From the IMG/VR virus record IMGVR_UViG_3300042523_000080, positions 1-33,741 of that record: 33,741 nucleotides of DNA. One strand, written 5' to 3'. Source of the stretch: a virus. Made by a program: the position numbers and the translations under genes. The notes under the pieces were generated by a model. It made no database searches and was not told where the DNA came from. It saw nothing but the letters and a program-made list of their open reading frames with translations. Each line of letters starts with the position of its first letter. Within the stretch, counting starts at the first letter, position 1. This document shows positions 20,527 to 28,568 of this stretch, in pieces.

Positions 20527-22557
20527 ATGTCAGCACAAGAATTAGCCACTACGCTTGGAAACGCCAAGAAAGTAGGGAATGGTTACCTAGCATCTTGCCC
20601 TGTACCCTCACACGGTCAAGGCAACGGCGACAAGCATCCAAGCCTGTCCATCACAGAGTCCAGTGATGGGAACTACCTCTTTAAATGCCACGGTGGATGC
20701 GATCAGCACACTGTGTTCAACACGATCAAGGACATGGGACTTCTCCCTGCCCTACCCCAACAAGATAGACCCGAATACCTATCAAGCATCAAGCCTCTAC
20801 CTTACATCCAGACACCGACATTCCAACAGGAGTGGCATTACACCGATGAAGATGGTGTCTCCCTGTTCGTGAAGCAAAGATTCAAGACCAATGACTCTAA
20901 AGGCAAGACATACAAGACGCTGAGAGTCATGCCAGACAACACAAGGGTTGGTAAATTGGGAGATTGCAGAATCGTCCCCTACAAGCTACCCGATCTGCAA
21001 CAGGCAACAGCCGCTGGACGAGTTGTCTACATCACTGAAGGCGAGAAGGCGGCAGATGCCTTGGGCAGTCTGGGTGTTGTAGCCACAACAAGTCATGCTG
21101 GTTCAGGCAATTGGAGTCCTGAACTGAATCAATACTTCACAGGTGCAAACGTGGTAATCGTGCCTGACAACGATGTTTCTGGTTGGAGTTACGCTATCAA
21201 AGTGGTGGAGGCACTGTTACCAGTTGCTAAGAGTGTCAGGGTGCTGGATTTAGACCTTAAACATCCGAAAGAGGATGCCTTTGAGTGGGTCACTAAGTAT
21301 GGTGGTGACAGGGAAACACTAGCTTCAAGGGCTAGAGCCTGTGCGGTCATCAAGTCGGTAGATGATGTCTGGTTGCCGCAAAGATTGAAGTTAGATGTCC
21401 CTGAATCTGAAGCATCTCAATCTGAATCTACCCAAAAGTCACGGTTTCTGGTCGAGTCTTGGGATTCCATAAAGGATGAGCCAGTAGAGTGGCTCATCGA
21501 GGACATCATCCCAAAGAAGGCGTTTGTGGCTTTATATGCACCACCAGCGTCTTACAAGTCATTCATTGCCCTTGATATGGCAGAGGCGATAGCTACAGGG
21601 CGTGACTGGATGGGAAGATCAGTGAAGCAGTCAGGTGTGGTCTTATACATAGCAGGTGAAGGTCATGGAGGCTTGGGCGCAAGGATTAAGGCTTGCAAGA
21701 TTAAGAATGACAGTCCAGATGGTGCTCCTTTGTACGTCATCAGGGCGCAAATCAACCTGAGATCGAGTCAAGAAGACTTTGACAATTTAATTAGCGCAAT
21801 CAACGACTTACTTGAGACAGTTGGAGAAAAGCTACAGATAATTGTCTTGGATACCTTGATGAGGATGTCTGGAGGTGGCTTTAACGAGAACTCCTCGGAA
21901 GATATGGGCGGCTTCATCACCCAAGCAGGCAAGCTGCAAGCACTATATGAATGTGCCTTGCTGGTCATCCATCACAGTGGGAAAGATGTCACTAAGGGTC
22001 TTAGAGGCCATAGCTCTTTGCTTGGAGCCGTGGACACTGAACTTGAGATCAATAGGTTAGATAGTGTGGTGAATTCAGGGAATGAAGCCGTAAAAGGGTC
22101 AGGAACTATCACCGTAACCAAGCAAAAGGATGGGTCAGATGACATAGCGATTGGCTTTGATGTCGTGGCAATTGATGTCTCAACGTCAGCCTTGGGATTC
22201 GAGTCCACCACCTCACTGGCTGTTCAGGCCAACACTGAGATAGTCCAAACAACAAAGAAGAACGCTAAAAACAATGCTGGTAGCGGTGGAAATCAGCGTT
22301 TGGAGATGGATTCCTTGATGAAAGTGATTAAGGCTAAAGCATCATATCGTGAAGTAGATGGTACTACACGCTATGGAGTGACTTTGGAGGACTGGAAGGG
22401 TGAATTCTGGTCTATGAAAGGCTGTACTGATGACGATAAAGCGGCGTTTCAGAAGGCTTGGACACGAGCCAGAGAGAGACTTGTTGACGCTAAAAAGATT
22501 GTCATAGGGTCTGGCTTTGTCTGGTTGAAGGCTGATTCTGAGAGGTTTGGTTCATGA
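20527..22557 (+). CDS. Primase-helicase (zinc finger, TOPRIM, RepA-like AAA domain)
   Basis: A 676-residue protein with three parts. Residues 20-60 hold a zinc finger (CPVPSH with C24 and H29, CHGGC with C54 and C58). About 165-225 is a TOPRIM core (YITEGEKAADAL, VVIVPDNDVSG). From about 330 there is a RecA/RepA-like ATPase with Walker A variant APPASYKSF, Walker B IIVLDTL at about 437-443 and VIHHSGKD at about 480. It would prime and unwind DNA at the fork. No polymerase gene accompanies it, so host polymerase must extend. It follows a terminator, and an iteron-like region follows it. Confidence 0.88.
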   Translation: MSAQELATTLGNAKKVGNGYLASCPVPSHGQGNGDKHPSLSITESSDGNYLFKCHGGCDQHTVFNTIKDMGLLPALPQQDRPEYLSSIKPLPYIQTPTFQQEWHYTDEDGVSLFVKQRFKTNDSKGKTYKTLRVMPDNTRVGKLGDCRIVPYKLPDLQQATAAGRVVYITEGEKAADALGSLGVVATTSHAGSGNWSPELNQYFTGANVVIVPDNDVSGWSYAIKVVEALLPVAKSVRVLDLDLKHPKEDAFEWVTKYGGDRETLASRARACAVIKSVDDVWLPQRLKLDVPESEASQSESTQKSRFLVESWDSIKDEPVEWLIEDIIPKKAFVALYAPPASYKSFIALDMAEAIATGRDWMGRSVKQSGVVLYIAGEGHGGLGARIKACKIKNDSPDGAPLYVIRAQINLRSSQEDFDNLISAINDLLETVGEKLQIIVLDTLMRMSGGGFNENSSEDMGGFITQAGKLQALYECALLVIHHSGKDVTKGLRGHSSLLGAVDTELEINRLDSVVNSGNEAVKGSGTITVTKQKDGSDDIAIGFDVVAIDVSTSALGFESTTSLAVQANTEIVQTTKKNAKNNAGSGGNQRLEMDSLMKVIKAKASYREVDGTTRYGVTLEDWKGEFWSMKGCTDDDKAAFQKAWTRARERLVDAKKIVIGSGFVWLKADSERFGS

Positions 22558-22724
22558 CACTACTGTATGTTTATCCACTGGACAAACCGGACAAACCGGA
22601 CAAATGTCCAAATTGTCTGTCCGAGTTTATGTGGACAAACCACCTCTTGTCTATGAACAAGAGGTTTGTCCACTGTCGGTTTGTCTGTTGTCTGTTTTTG
22701 TTGATGGAGGTTAGTTATGGTTAG
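22554..22724 (+). CDS. Possible small cysteine-rich protein overlapping the repeat region
   Basis: A 56-residue frame, MTLLYVYPLDKPDKPDKCPN and on, with CPNC at residues 18-21 and HCRFVCC near 43-49, a possible zinc site. Its ATG overlaps the primase-helicase stop as ATGA and its end overlaps the next ATG by 8 bases. However, its DKP repeats simply reflect a 9-bp DNA repeat, and inverted repeats through the frame suggest DNA-level selection. Coding status is undecided. Confidence 0.35.
   Translation: MTLLYVYPLDKPDKPDKCPNCLSEFMWTNHLLSMNKRFVHCRFVCCLFLLMEVSYG
22580..22685. repeat. Iteron-like GGACAAACC repeats with a large hairpin; possible replication site
   Basis: GGACAAACC occurs at 22580, 22589 and, as GGACAAATG, at 22598 in tandem. 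A further copy GTGGACAAACC (22631-22641) faces the inverted copy GGTTTGTCCAC (22663-22673), and CCTCTTG/CAAGAGG pairs inside them. Another inverted CGGTTTGTC lies at 22677. The inverted pair forms a long hairpin of about 17 bp with a 3-base bulge. Placement directly after the primase-helicase gene fits a primase loading site or secondary origin. Confidence 0.6.
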
Positions 22725-23364
22725 AAAAGCGTCACGCAAGGAAGTTCCAGAGGTGCAAGTGCCAAGGCGCAAGGCAACGGATTTTGAGATTGCGTCGAAC
22801 TCGATTTTGGTTGAGTTGGACAAGCGCAAGGTGCAACATGAGGAAAAATGGGGTGTTGACCGATTGATTACTTTAGTTGACAGTGAGTTTAGGACGAAGT
22901 TTTGGGGTCAGATGGGTAGAGTTTGGGACTCGTTGGACTTTCAGGATGTGGAGAGATTGGGTCGAACTGTCAACGGCATGATTAAGGGATATGACGCACT
23001 GGAGAAGTGGGCTGCAGATAATGAGATTGAACCTAACCCACCAATCAGGTTTGTGGAGTGGGTGAACCAAAAGGGTATCCGCATGGCGGTTTGTCAGACA
23101 GTCAACGATGCGGTCAACTTACAGAACAAACGCAAAGACCTGACCATCTGGAGTATGGAGGAAATGGAAGTGTTCTTGAACGAGGAGATCGTTCAGGACA
23201 TCATCAAGGTCAAAGCCTTTGACCCAACAGCCAAGGTGGTTAGCTTTAAGGCTGGTGAAGGGTTTGGCAAAGGTTCAGGGTTCGAGGACTTGGAGAACGA
23301 TCTTCATGCCTTTGAAGGTGGCAGCGAGTATGTGCCGAAGTATCGGAAGATTGGAGAGGATTGA
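22717..23364 (+). CDS. Hypothetical replication-region protein
   Basis: A 215-residue protein with a basic N-terminus (MVRKASRKEVPEVQVPRRKA) and a conserved-looking central part (EEKWGVDRLITLVDSEFRTK, then WDSLDFQDVERLGRTVNGMI). The C-terminus is charged (YVPKYRKIGED). GGAGG lies 7 bases before the ATG. EKWG-DRL-LV at this location recurs in phage replication regions, role unknown; a helicase loader is possible. It overlaps the next gene by one base. Confidence 0.7.
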   Translation: MVRKASRKEVPEVQVPRRKATDFEIASNSILVELDKRKVQHEEKWGVDRLITLVDSEFRTKFWGQMGRVWDSLDFQDVERLGRTVNGMIKGYDALEKWAADNEIEPNPPIRFVEWVNQKGIRMAVCQTVNDAVNLQNKRKDLTIWSMEEMEVFLNEEIVQDIIKVKAFDPTAKVVSFKAGEGFGKGSGFEDLENDLHAFEGGSEYVPKYRKIGED

Positions 23365-23612
23365 TGAAGCGTAACGGTAGACCGCCAAGCATCAACTCCA
23401 GATGGTTTTACCGTGAACTCACCATGCCAGACAAGCTGATCTTGGCTTGTGCTGGTGATGGGAACATCTCTGATGGGTTCAGGAATGTATTGGATGCCTA
23501 CCAAATCCTATGGAATTGCGGATACAGGCCAACAATCGATTTATACGATTTCCTTGGGGTAGATAAGGATGAGATAGAAGAACGGCTTGTAGGCGATTCT
23601 GGTGAGAATTAG
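23364..23612 (+). CDS. Hypothetical small protein
   Basis: An 82-residue protein starting MKRNGRPPSINSRWFYRELT and ending in GVDKDEIEERLVGDSGEN. GGAGAGGA lies just upstream and the ATG shares a base with the preceding TGA. The N-terminal KRNGRPPS is AT-hook-like. It is the last early-region gene before the gene-free origin region. Family not recognised. Confidence 0.6.
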   Translation: MKRNGRPPSINSRWFYRELTMPDKLILACAGDGNISDGFRNVLDAYQILWNCGYRPTIDLYDFLGVDKDEIEERLVGDSGEN

Positions 23613-24291
23613 AGGCATTGCTGTGGCTAGTTTGTGTCTAGCTTTGCGAGAAAGTTAAATGTCATCAAACCCCCATCTCGATGACAATGTAATCCAAGTG
23701 CCAATCTGATGACAAAGTACCCCCAAAAAGCACCCTCCACCTCTTTCCCTCTCCACCTCCCGCCAGCCGCCGAACCGCCGACTTGCCGAGTTATCCACAG
23801 GCAATCGGCGAAGTTATGCACAATCTTGCCGACTGGTTTCAAATCGAGTTTCATTTGGTGATTGCGGTTAATGCTTTCAGATATTTTGAGTAAACATAAT
23901 GGACATTGTATAAAGCCAGATATGTCAGCCGTTTGTAAGCATACAGAAAAACATCAATAGAATCAACGACTTGCAGATGTTATCCACACTATCCACAAGT
24001 GCCTGTGGATAAGTGCCTGACTTTTTGGATGGGGGGGGAGGGGGTCGGCTCGGCTGTGATAGTTGTGGGAGCCGCCGCCCCTCACAAAAAAGCAAAACTA
24101 GAAAAAGGGCGAACCCACCACTCTCCACTACGAAAAAAAGGGGGTTGCTGGACGCAGGGAGTTCCAAGTGGGTAATTAGACAATCCAGAAGGAGCTAACT
24201 TGGTTACTTTGCGCCAGCAAGAGAAATCTACCATAGGAAATGAAAAAAAGCCATAATCCCCAACATCACGCCCACAACCACAAGGACAATC
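23613..24291. other. Gene-free region with DnaA boxes; probable replication origin
   Basis: These 679 bases have no convincing gene. They contain TTATCCACA at 23791-23799 and 23980-23988, TTATGCACA at 23814-23822, CTATCCACA (one mismatch) at 23989-23997 and reverse TGTGGATAA at 24004-24012, all fitting the DnaA consensus. GATGACA repeats occur at 23680, 23708 and inverted at 23659. An AT-rich stretch lies at about 23846-23965. A G-rich run is at 24031-24044. This is the layout of a host-DnaA-dependent origin. It also holds the leader of the packaging operon. Confidence 0.65.
23886..23914 (+). promoter_or_regulatory. Possible rightward promoter inside the origin region
   Basis: TTGAGT (23886-23891) and TATAAA (23909-23914) are separated by exactly 17 bases. 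It points toward the terminase genes and runs through the second DnaA-box cluster. It may drive the late operon or prime replication; neither is shown. Confidence 0.4.
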
Positions 24292-24717
24292 GTGAACATA
24301 GAACACATTGATGACATTCAGGATGAACAGCCAGAGCCACAAAAGAAGAAGGCCGGCAGACCCAAAGGTACATTTGGCCTAAAGCGGCAGATACAGGAAT
24401 ACGCTAGAAATCCCGCCTTGGCCTTGCCCAAGACTGACCATCAACGGCTCAAAGAGTTGAAGGATATGCTTATCAAGTCGAGTGGGAAGGATGTGGTGGA
24501 GAAGATGATTTCCATTGCGTTGAATGACAACCACCCTGCTCAAATGGCAGCTATCAAGATGTGCGTAGACAGGACACTGCCTGTTTCTATGTTTGAGAAG
24601 GATAAGAGCCAGAGGAGTGCAGTCAACATCACTATTACTGGCATTGGCGCACCTACTGTCGCCACAACGACAATTGAGCCTGAAGATATAGAAGATATTG
24701 AGGCTAAGAATGGCTGA
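24292..24717 (+). CDS. terS: Terminase small subunit
   Basis: A 141-residue protein. The basic motif KKKAGRPKGTFGLKRQ at about residues 18-33 suits DNA binding. A helical oligomerisation core follows (LKELKDMLIKSSGKDVVEKM, then PAQMAAIKMCVDRTLPVSMF, typical of small terminases). The C-terminus is acidic. It sits just upstream of and overlaps the large subunit gene by 8 bases. GTG 24292 is preceded by AAGGA at 7 bases. It would recognise the packaging site on concatemers and recruit the large subunit. Confidence 0.78.
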   Translation: MNIEHIDDIQDEQPEPQKKKAGRPKGTFGLKRQIQEYARNPALALPKTDHQRLKELKDMLIKSSGKDVVEKMISIALNDNHPAQMAAIKMCVDRTLPVSMFEKDKSQRSAVNITITGIGAPTVATTTIEPEDIEDIEAKNG

Positions 24718-25969
24718 TTTGAACTTTGCGCTATTGCCGTGGCAACAAGAAGTCTACGCCGACAAAACGAGGTTCAAGGTTGTGGTGGCTGGAAGGCGGT
24801 GCGGTAAGTCACGACTTGCCGTGACTACCTTACTGATAGAAGGCTTGAGCTGTCCCGCTGGCTCTGCTGTGCTTTACGTTGCGCCGACCCAAGGTCAGGC
24901 TCGTCAGATTGTGTGGGATGTCCTGTTGGATGTGGGGCGGGAGATTATCCAGTCTAGCCATGTCAACAATATGGAAGTGACATTGATTAACGGCGCAAAG
25001 ATATATGTTCGGGGTTCTGACCGTCCTGACACCTTGCGGGGTGTCAGTTTGACATACGCAGTCTTGGACGAGGTGGCTGACATTAAACCTGAGACTTGGG
25101 AACAGGTTATCAGAGCCAGCTTGTCCGACAAGAAGGGTCGTGCCATGTTTATTGGTACGCCCAAGGGTCGGAACTGGTTCTATGATCTGTACAACTTGGG
25201 TCAGGAGGGGGAGGATGAAGATTGGAAGTCGTGGCATTTCACGACCAAGGACAACCCTTTGATTGATGAGAAAGAGATTGAGTCGGCTAAGAAGACACTC
25301 AGCACCTTTGCGTTCAAACAGGAATACATGGCGAGTTTTGACAATGCCGGCTCTGACGTTTTCAAGGAGGAATGGATTAAGTATGGGGAAATCCCTGATA
25401 TGGGTTCTTACTTCGTGGCTGTTGACTTGGCGGGGTTTGAGGAGGTGGCTAAACAGGCCGCCAACTCTAAGAAGCGTCTAGACCAGACTGCTATATCTAT
25501 AGTGAAGGTCACTGATGATGGTAAGTGGTATGTGGAGAAGATTCTTCATGGTCGGTGGGATATTCGGACTACGGCTGTGAACATTCTGATGGCTATCAGG
25601 GACTACAAGCCTATGAGCATTGGGATTGAGCGGGGTGCGTTAAAGAATGCGGTACTTCCTTATTTGTCGGATTTAATGCGAAAATCCAACATATATGCTC
25701 ATATTGTGGATTTGACGCATGGGAACAAGAAGAAGTCAGACCGTATCATTTGGGCATTGCAGGGAAGGTTTGAGCATGGCAGAATCGTGCTTAATAAGGA
25801 TGAGGACTGGACAGAGTTCCTAGATCAACTGTTGATGTTTCCATCACAGGGGGTTCAGGATGATCTACCTGACTCTTTAAGTTATATAGACCAGTTGTCT
25901 GTAACCTCATACTTTGAGGCAGATGATGAAGACGAGTGGCAACCAATTGACATCATTAGCGGGGTGTGA
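24710..25969 (+). CDS. terL: Terminase large subunit (ATPase and nuclease)
   Basis: A 419-residue packaging motor. Walker A is AGRRCGKS at residues 27-34 and Walker B is YAVLDE with D120 and E121. A coupling-type motif FIGTPKGRNWFYDL follows at about 147-160. The nuclease domain shows FVAVDLAG with D239, SIGIERG with E307 and a final acidic DDLPDSLSYID at about 384-394. ATG 24710 is preferred to TTG 24698 since the MADLNF start fits the family and GAGG lies upstream. With the small subunit and portal it would package DNA, probably headful as in P22-like phages. Confidence 0.93.
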   Translation: MADLNFALLPWQQEVYADKTRFKVVVAGRRCGKSRLAVTTLLIEGLSCPAGSAVLYVAPTQGQARQIVWDVLLDVGREIIQSSHVNNMEVTLINGAKIYVRGSDRPDTLRGVSLTYAVLDEVADIKPETWEQVIRASLSDKKGRAMFIGTPKGRNWFYDLYNLGQEGEDEDWKSWHFTTKDNPLIDEKEIESAKKTLSTFAFKQEYMASFDNAGSDVFKEEWIKYGEIPDMGSYFVAVDLAGFEEVAKQAANSKKRLDQTAISIVKVTDDGKWYVEKILHGRWDIRTTAVNILMAIRDYKPMSIGIERGALKNAVLPYLSDLMRKSNIYAHIVDLTHGNKKKSDRIIWALQGRFEHGRIVLNKDEDWTEFLDQLLMFPSQGVQDDLPDSLSYIDQLSVTSYFEADDEDEWQPIDIISGV

Positions 25970-25972
25970 CAG

Positions 25973-28564
25973 ATGGCAAGAGAAGATAGCTTAGACATAT
26001 TTGGTAGTGACCCATTTGGGCGTGACTACTTGTATGGGCTATCTTCTGGTAATGATGGGATGGGTCTTGCGCCACCTCCGCAGGGTTTGCCTGTAGACAC
26101 CAGACCTTATGACAGGATGCAAGCAACCCCTAGAGGCTTCATCTCTGGATTGTTCTCTGATGTTTTGGGTCGTACCTTTGATATGCCAGCGTTGCCTAGA
26201 ACTGGTATTCCCGCCCTTGATTTGTTTGCGCCTAATATGAATGCGTTTAACAGGTTGTCTTTGGGTGATGTCCAAAAGACTGCTGAACGCATCTCCTATG
26301 GTGAGCCTTTGACTACTGGGGCTGGTATGACATTGCGCCCAAGGGAAGAAACGCTTGGTGCGGCTTTAACTGTTGCTCCATTTGTTGGTGATGCGGCAAG
26401 ATTTGGTGCAAGGGCTGGTCGTGCAGGTGCAAGGATGGTAGGTCAGGGCATTGCTGAGAATGTGGCGATGGGTAGACCCAATCTGCCTAGTATGTTTGCT
26501 GAACCAAGGTCATCATTGTTTGCGGTTGAACCTAGCCCGATGATGCCAAAGCCACAAGCACCAGTGTCTGAACTTGGGTTCTACTCAGCGGCTGAACAAG
26601 CCGCATTGAACTTGCCAAGGAACAAGGGTACTGGTCAGTCATTCCTCAATGACTTGATGAAAGCCCCTGACGTTAAGAAAGATGAACTGGCGTGGACTGG
26701 TTTGGATGACTTCCTTAAAGATAAACCCAATGTGACCAAGCAAGAGGTTCAAGACTATCTTGCGAACAACAAGGTTGATTTGCAAGAGGTAAGGTTGGGA
26801 GAGTCATTTACTGAAGACCCTGTAGGGGTTTCTAAGCGTCTAGCAATATTTGAAAAGTACGAGCCAGAGATACAGGCACTGTATAAGGAAATGGATAATC
26901 CTAGATATAGGCTAGTTAACAGAGGAATGGGCGCAGAAGAATACAACCGTGGTGTTGTTTTGCAAAATAGAGGCTTTAGAGGTGAGCCACTAACAGTTCA
27001 AGAGCAATCTGAATTAGATGGTATTTTGCAGCGTCTTGACCGTAATACTGTTCAAGAATTTGCTAATGCTGAAGAAGCAAGAAAAGTTTATTTGGCAATG
27101 AGTCCAGAAGAAAGACTTCAGCATTCAATCAGACCTGTAAAAAGTTCAACTGAATTGCAACAAGAAATAAATCTTCTTCAAGTGCGTAGAGATGCTGAAG
27201 CTGATAGGGCTTATGTTGTGCCAGAGACCATGCCTACCAAATACCAAAAATACCAACTTGCTGGCGGTGAGAACTATCGTGAGATTTTGCTGAAGTTGCC
27301 ATCTTCTAAAACATCAATGGAAGAATTTTTAAATGTAGTCGGCAAAAAATATGGCGGTAATACACCAAGAACTCAATGGTCGCCAGAAGATAACGCAATG
27401 TATGAAAAATTATTGCAAGAAGAACGAACACCAATTCAATCCGAATATCGTTCATCTCATTTTAGCGACCCCAACATCCTAGCCCACATACGAGTCAACG
27501 ACCGTGTAGATGCTGATGGCAAGAAGATGCTACTGGTTGAGGAGATTCAATCCGATTGGCATCAGGCTGGTCGGGAGAAGGGGTACAAAACTGGAAAAGA
27601 AAGAAACCCCGCACAAGTTGAAAAAGAATTGACTATAACAACTCAAAAAAGATCACGCTTGATTGATGAAGCGGCGGCATTGCCAGATTCAGAAATGACA
27701 AAATTTAAGGCAATGAATGAAGAAATTAAAGCACTTGGCGAGCAAGCCACAAAACTCAATGAAGAATGGACTAATCTTTTAAACAAGCCAGAAGGCGTAC
27801 CAGACGCACCTTTCAAAGACACTTGGTATCAACTTGCCTTAAAGCGTGTTATGAAGTATGCAGCTGACAATGGATATGAAAGGGTGGGGCTGACTACTGG
27901 TAAGCAACAGGCTAAGAGATATGATTTAGGCAATGAGGTTAACAGCATTGATGTTGAATCTGTTGAGGGAGTGCCAAATTTACAGCTAGTTGATATTGAT
28001 GTTATTGGCGGTCAAAAAATTGCATTAGAAGTTGAGAATGGTGTTGTCAGGGAAGGTGAGTTTGCTGGCAAACGGTTGAGTGATGTTGTTGGTAAGGAAA
28101 TGGCTGACAAGATAACAAATGTTGCTCAAGGTAAAACAAAGAGTTTGGCTGGAGAAGATTTGCGTCTTGGCGGCGAGGGGATGAAGAAATACTATGATGA
28201 GATTTACCCCAAGTTTCTAGAGAAGTATGGCAAGAAGTGGGATGCTAGTGTTGGTGAGACAAATATAATCACTGAAGATAATGCTTGGAATATGGCAGAA
28301 CAAATCAAGCAAAGAGGAATATCAGATGCACAATGGAGATCCTTAAGCGAAGAAGATAAATTAAAGTTGTGGAATGATATTAAGCAAAGCGTTGGCAGAA
28401 AACAAGAACCCATACGCTACATTGACATTACGCCTAAAATGAAGGAAGGTGTTGAAAAGGGGCAACCGTTGTTTTCTGCCGCCCCTGCTGGCACACTGGG
28501 TTTGGGTGGTCTTGAGTATGCAGACCCCTTTGCAAGCCCTTTAACAGAAGATACAACAAGGTAA
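25973..28564 (+). CDS. Large polyvalent-type protein, function unknown
   Basis: An 863-residue protein. The N-terminal 190 residues are proline/glycine-rich with a hydrophobic part (GAALTVAPFVGDAARFGARA). The C-terminal half carries motifs seen in large phage polyvalent proteins: LLVEEIQSDWHQAGREKGY at about 518-536, VPDAPFKDTWYQLALKR at about 607-624, GLTTGKQQAKRYD at about 637 and LGGEGMKKYYDEIYPKFLEK at about 730-750. A 65-residue charged helical segment separates the first two. No named enzyme domain could be assigned. It lies between terminase and portal genes, so it may be packed in the virion and injected. Composition becomes AT-richer in patches. Confidence 0.7.
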   Translation: MAREDSLDIFGSDPFGRDYLYGLSSGNDGMGLAPPPQGLPVDTRPYDRMQATPRGFISGLFSDVLGRTFDMPALPRTGIPALDLFAPNMNAFNRLSLGDVQKTAERISYGEPLTTGAGMTLRPREETLGAALTVAPFVGDAARFGARAGRAGARMVGQGIAENVAMGRPNLPSMFAEPRSSLFAVEPSPMMPKPQAPVSELGFYSAAEQAALNLPRNKGTGQSFLNDLMKAPDVKKDELAWTGLDDFLKDKPNVTKQEVQDYLANNKVDLQEVRLGESFTEDPVGVSKRLAIFEKYEPEIQALYKEMDNPRYRLVNRGMGAEEYNRGVVLQNRGFRGEPLTVQEQSELDGILQRLDRNTVQEFANAEEARKVYLAMSPEERLQHSIRPVKSSTELQQEINLLQVRRDAEADRAYVVPETMPTKYQKYQLAGGENYREILLKLPSSKTSMEEFLNVVGKKYGGNTPRTQWSPEDNAMYEKLLQEERTPIQSEYRSSHFSDPNILAHIRVNDRVDADGKKMLLVEEIQSDWHQAGREKGYKTGKERNPAQVEKELTITTQKRSRLIDEAAALPDSEMTKFKAMNEEIKALGEQATKLNEEWTNLLNKPEGVPDAPFKDTWYQLALKRVMKYAADNGYERVGLTTGKQQAKRYDLGNEVNSIDVESVEGVPNLQLVDIDVIGGQKIALEVENGVVREGEFAGKRLSDVVGKEMADKITNVAQGKTKSLAGEDLRLGGEGMKKYYDEIYPKFLEKYGKKWDASVGETNIITEDNAWNMAEQIKQRGISDAQWRSLSEEDKLKLWNDIKQSVGRKQEPIRYIDITPKMKEGVEKGQPLFSAAPAGTLGLGGLEYADPFASPLTEDTTR

Positions 28565-28568
28565 CACT

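Noticed and set aside
22580-22606. Short CRISPR-like array
   Set aside because: The 9-bp repeats are directly tandem without spacers, so they are iterons, not a CRISPR array; the Cas4-like nuclease is DUF2800 and stands alone.
22560-22829. 89-residue - strand frame over the repeat region
   Set aside because: Its repeats mirror the DNA iterons, it opposes the start of the 22717 gene, and no ribosome-binding site is visible.
24013-24198. 61-residue + strand frame in the origin region
   Set aside because: Glycine run comes from the G-tract; low-complexity and basic with no plausible start signal.
24228-24299. 23-residue hydrophobic - strand peptide (MFTIVLVVVGVMLGIMAFFH...)
   Set aside because: It looks like a membrane peptide but has no ribosome-binding site and overlaps the small terminase start; not enough to call.
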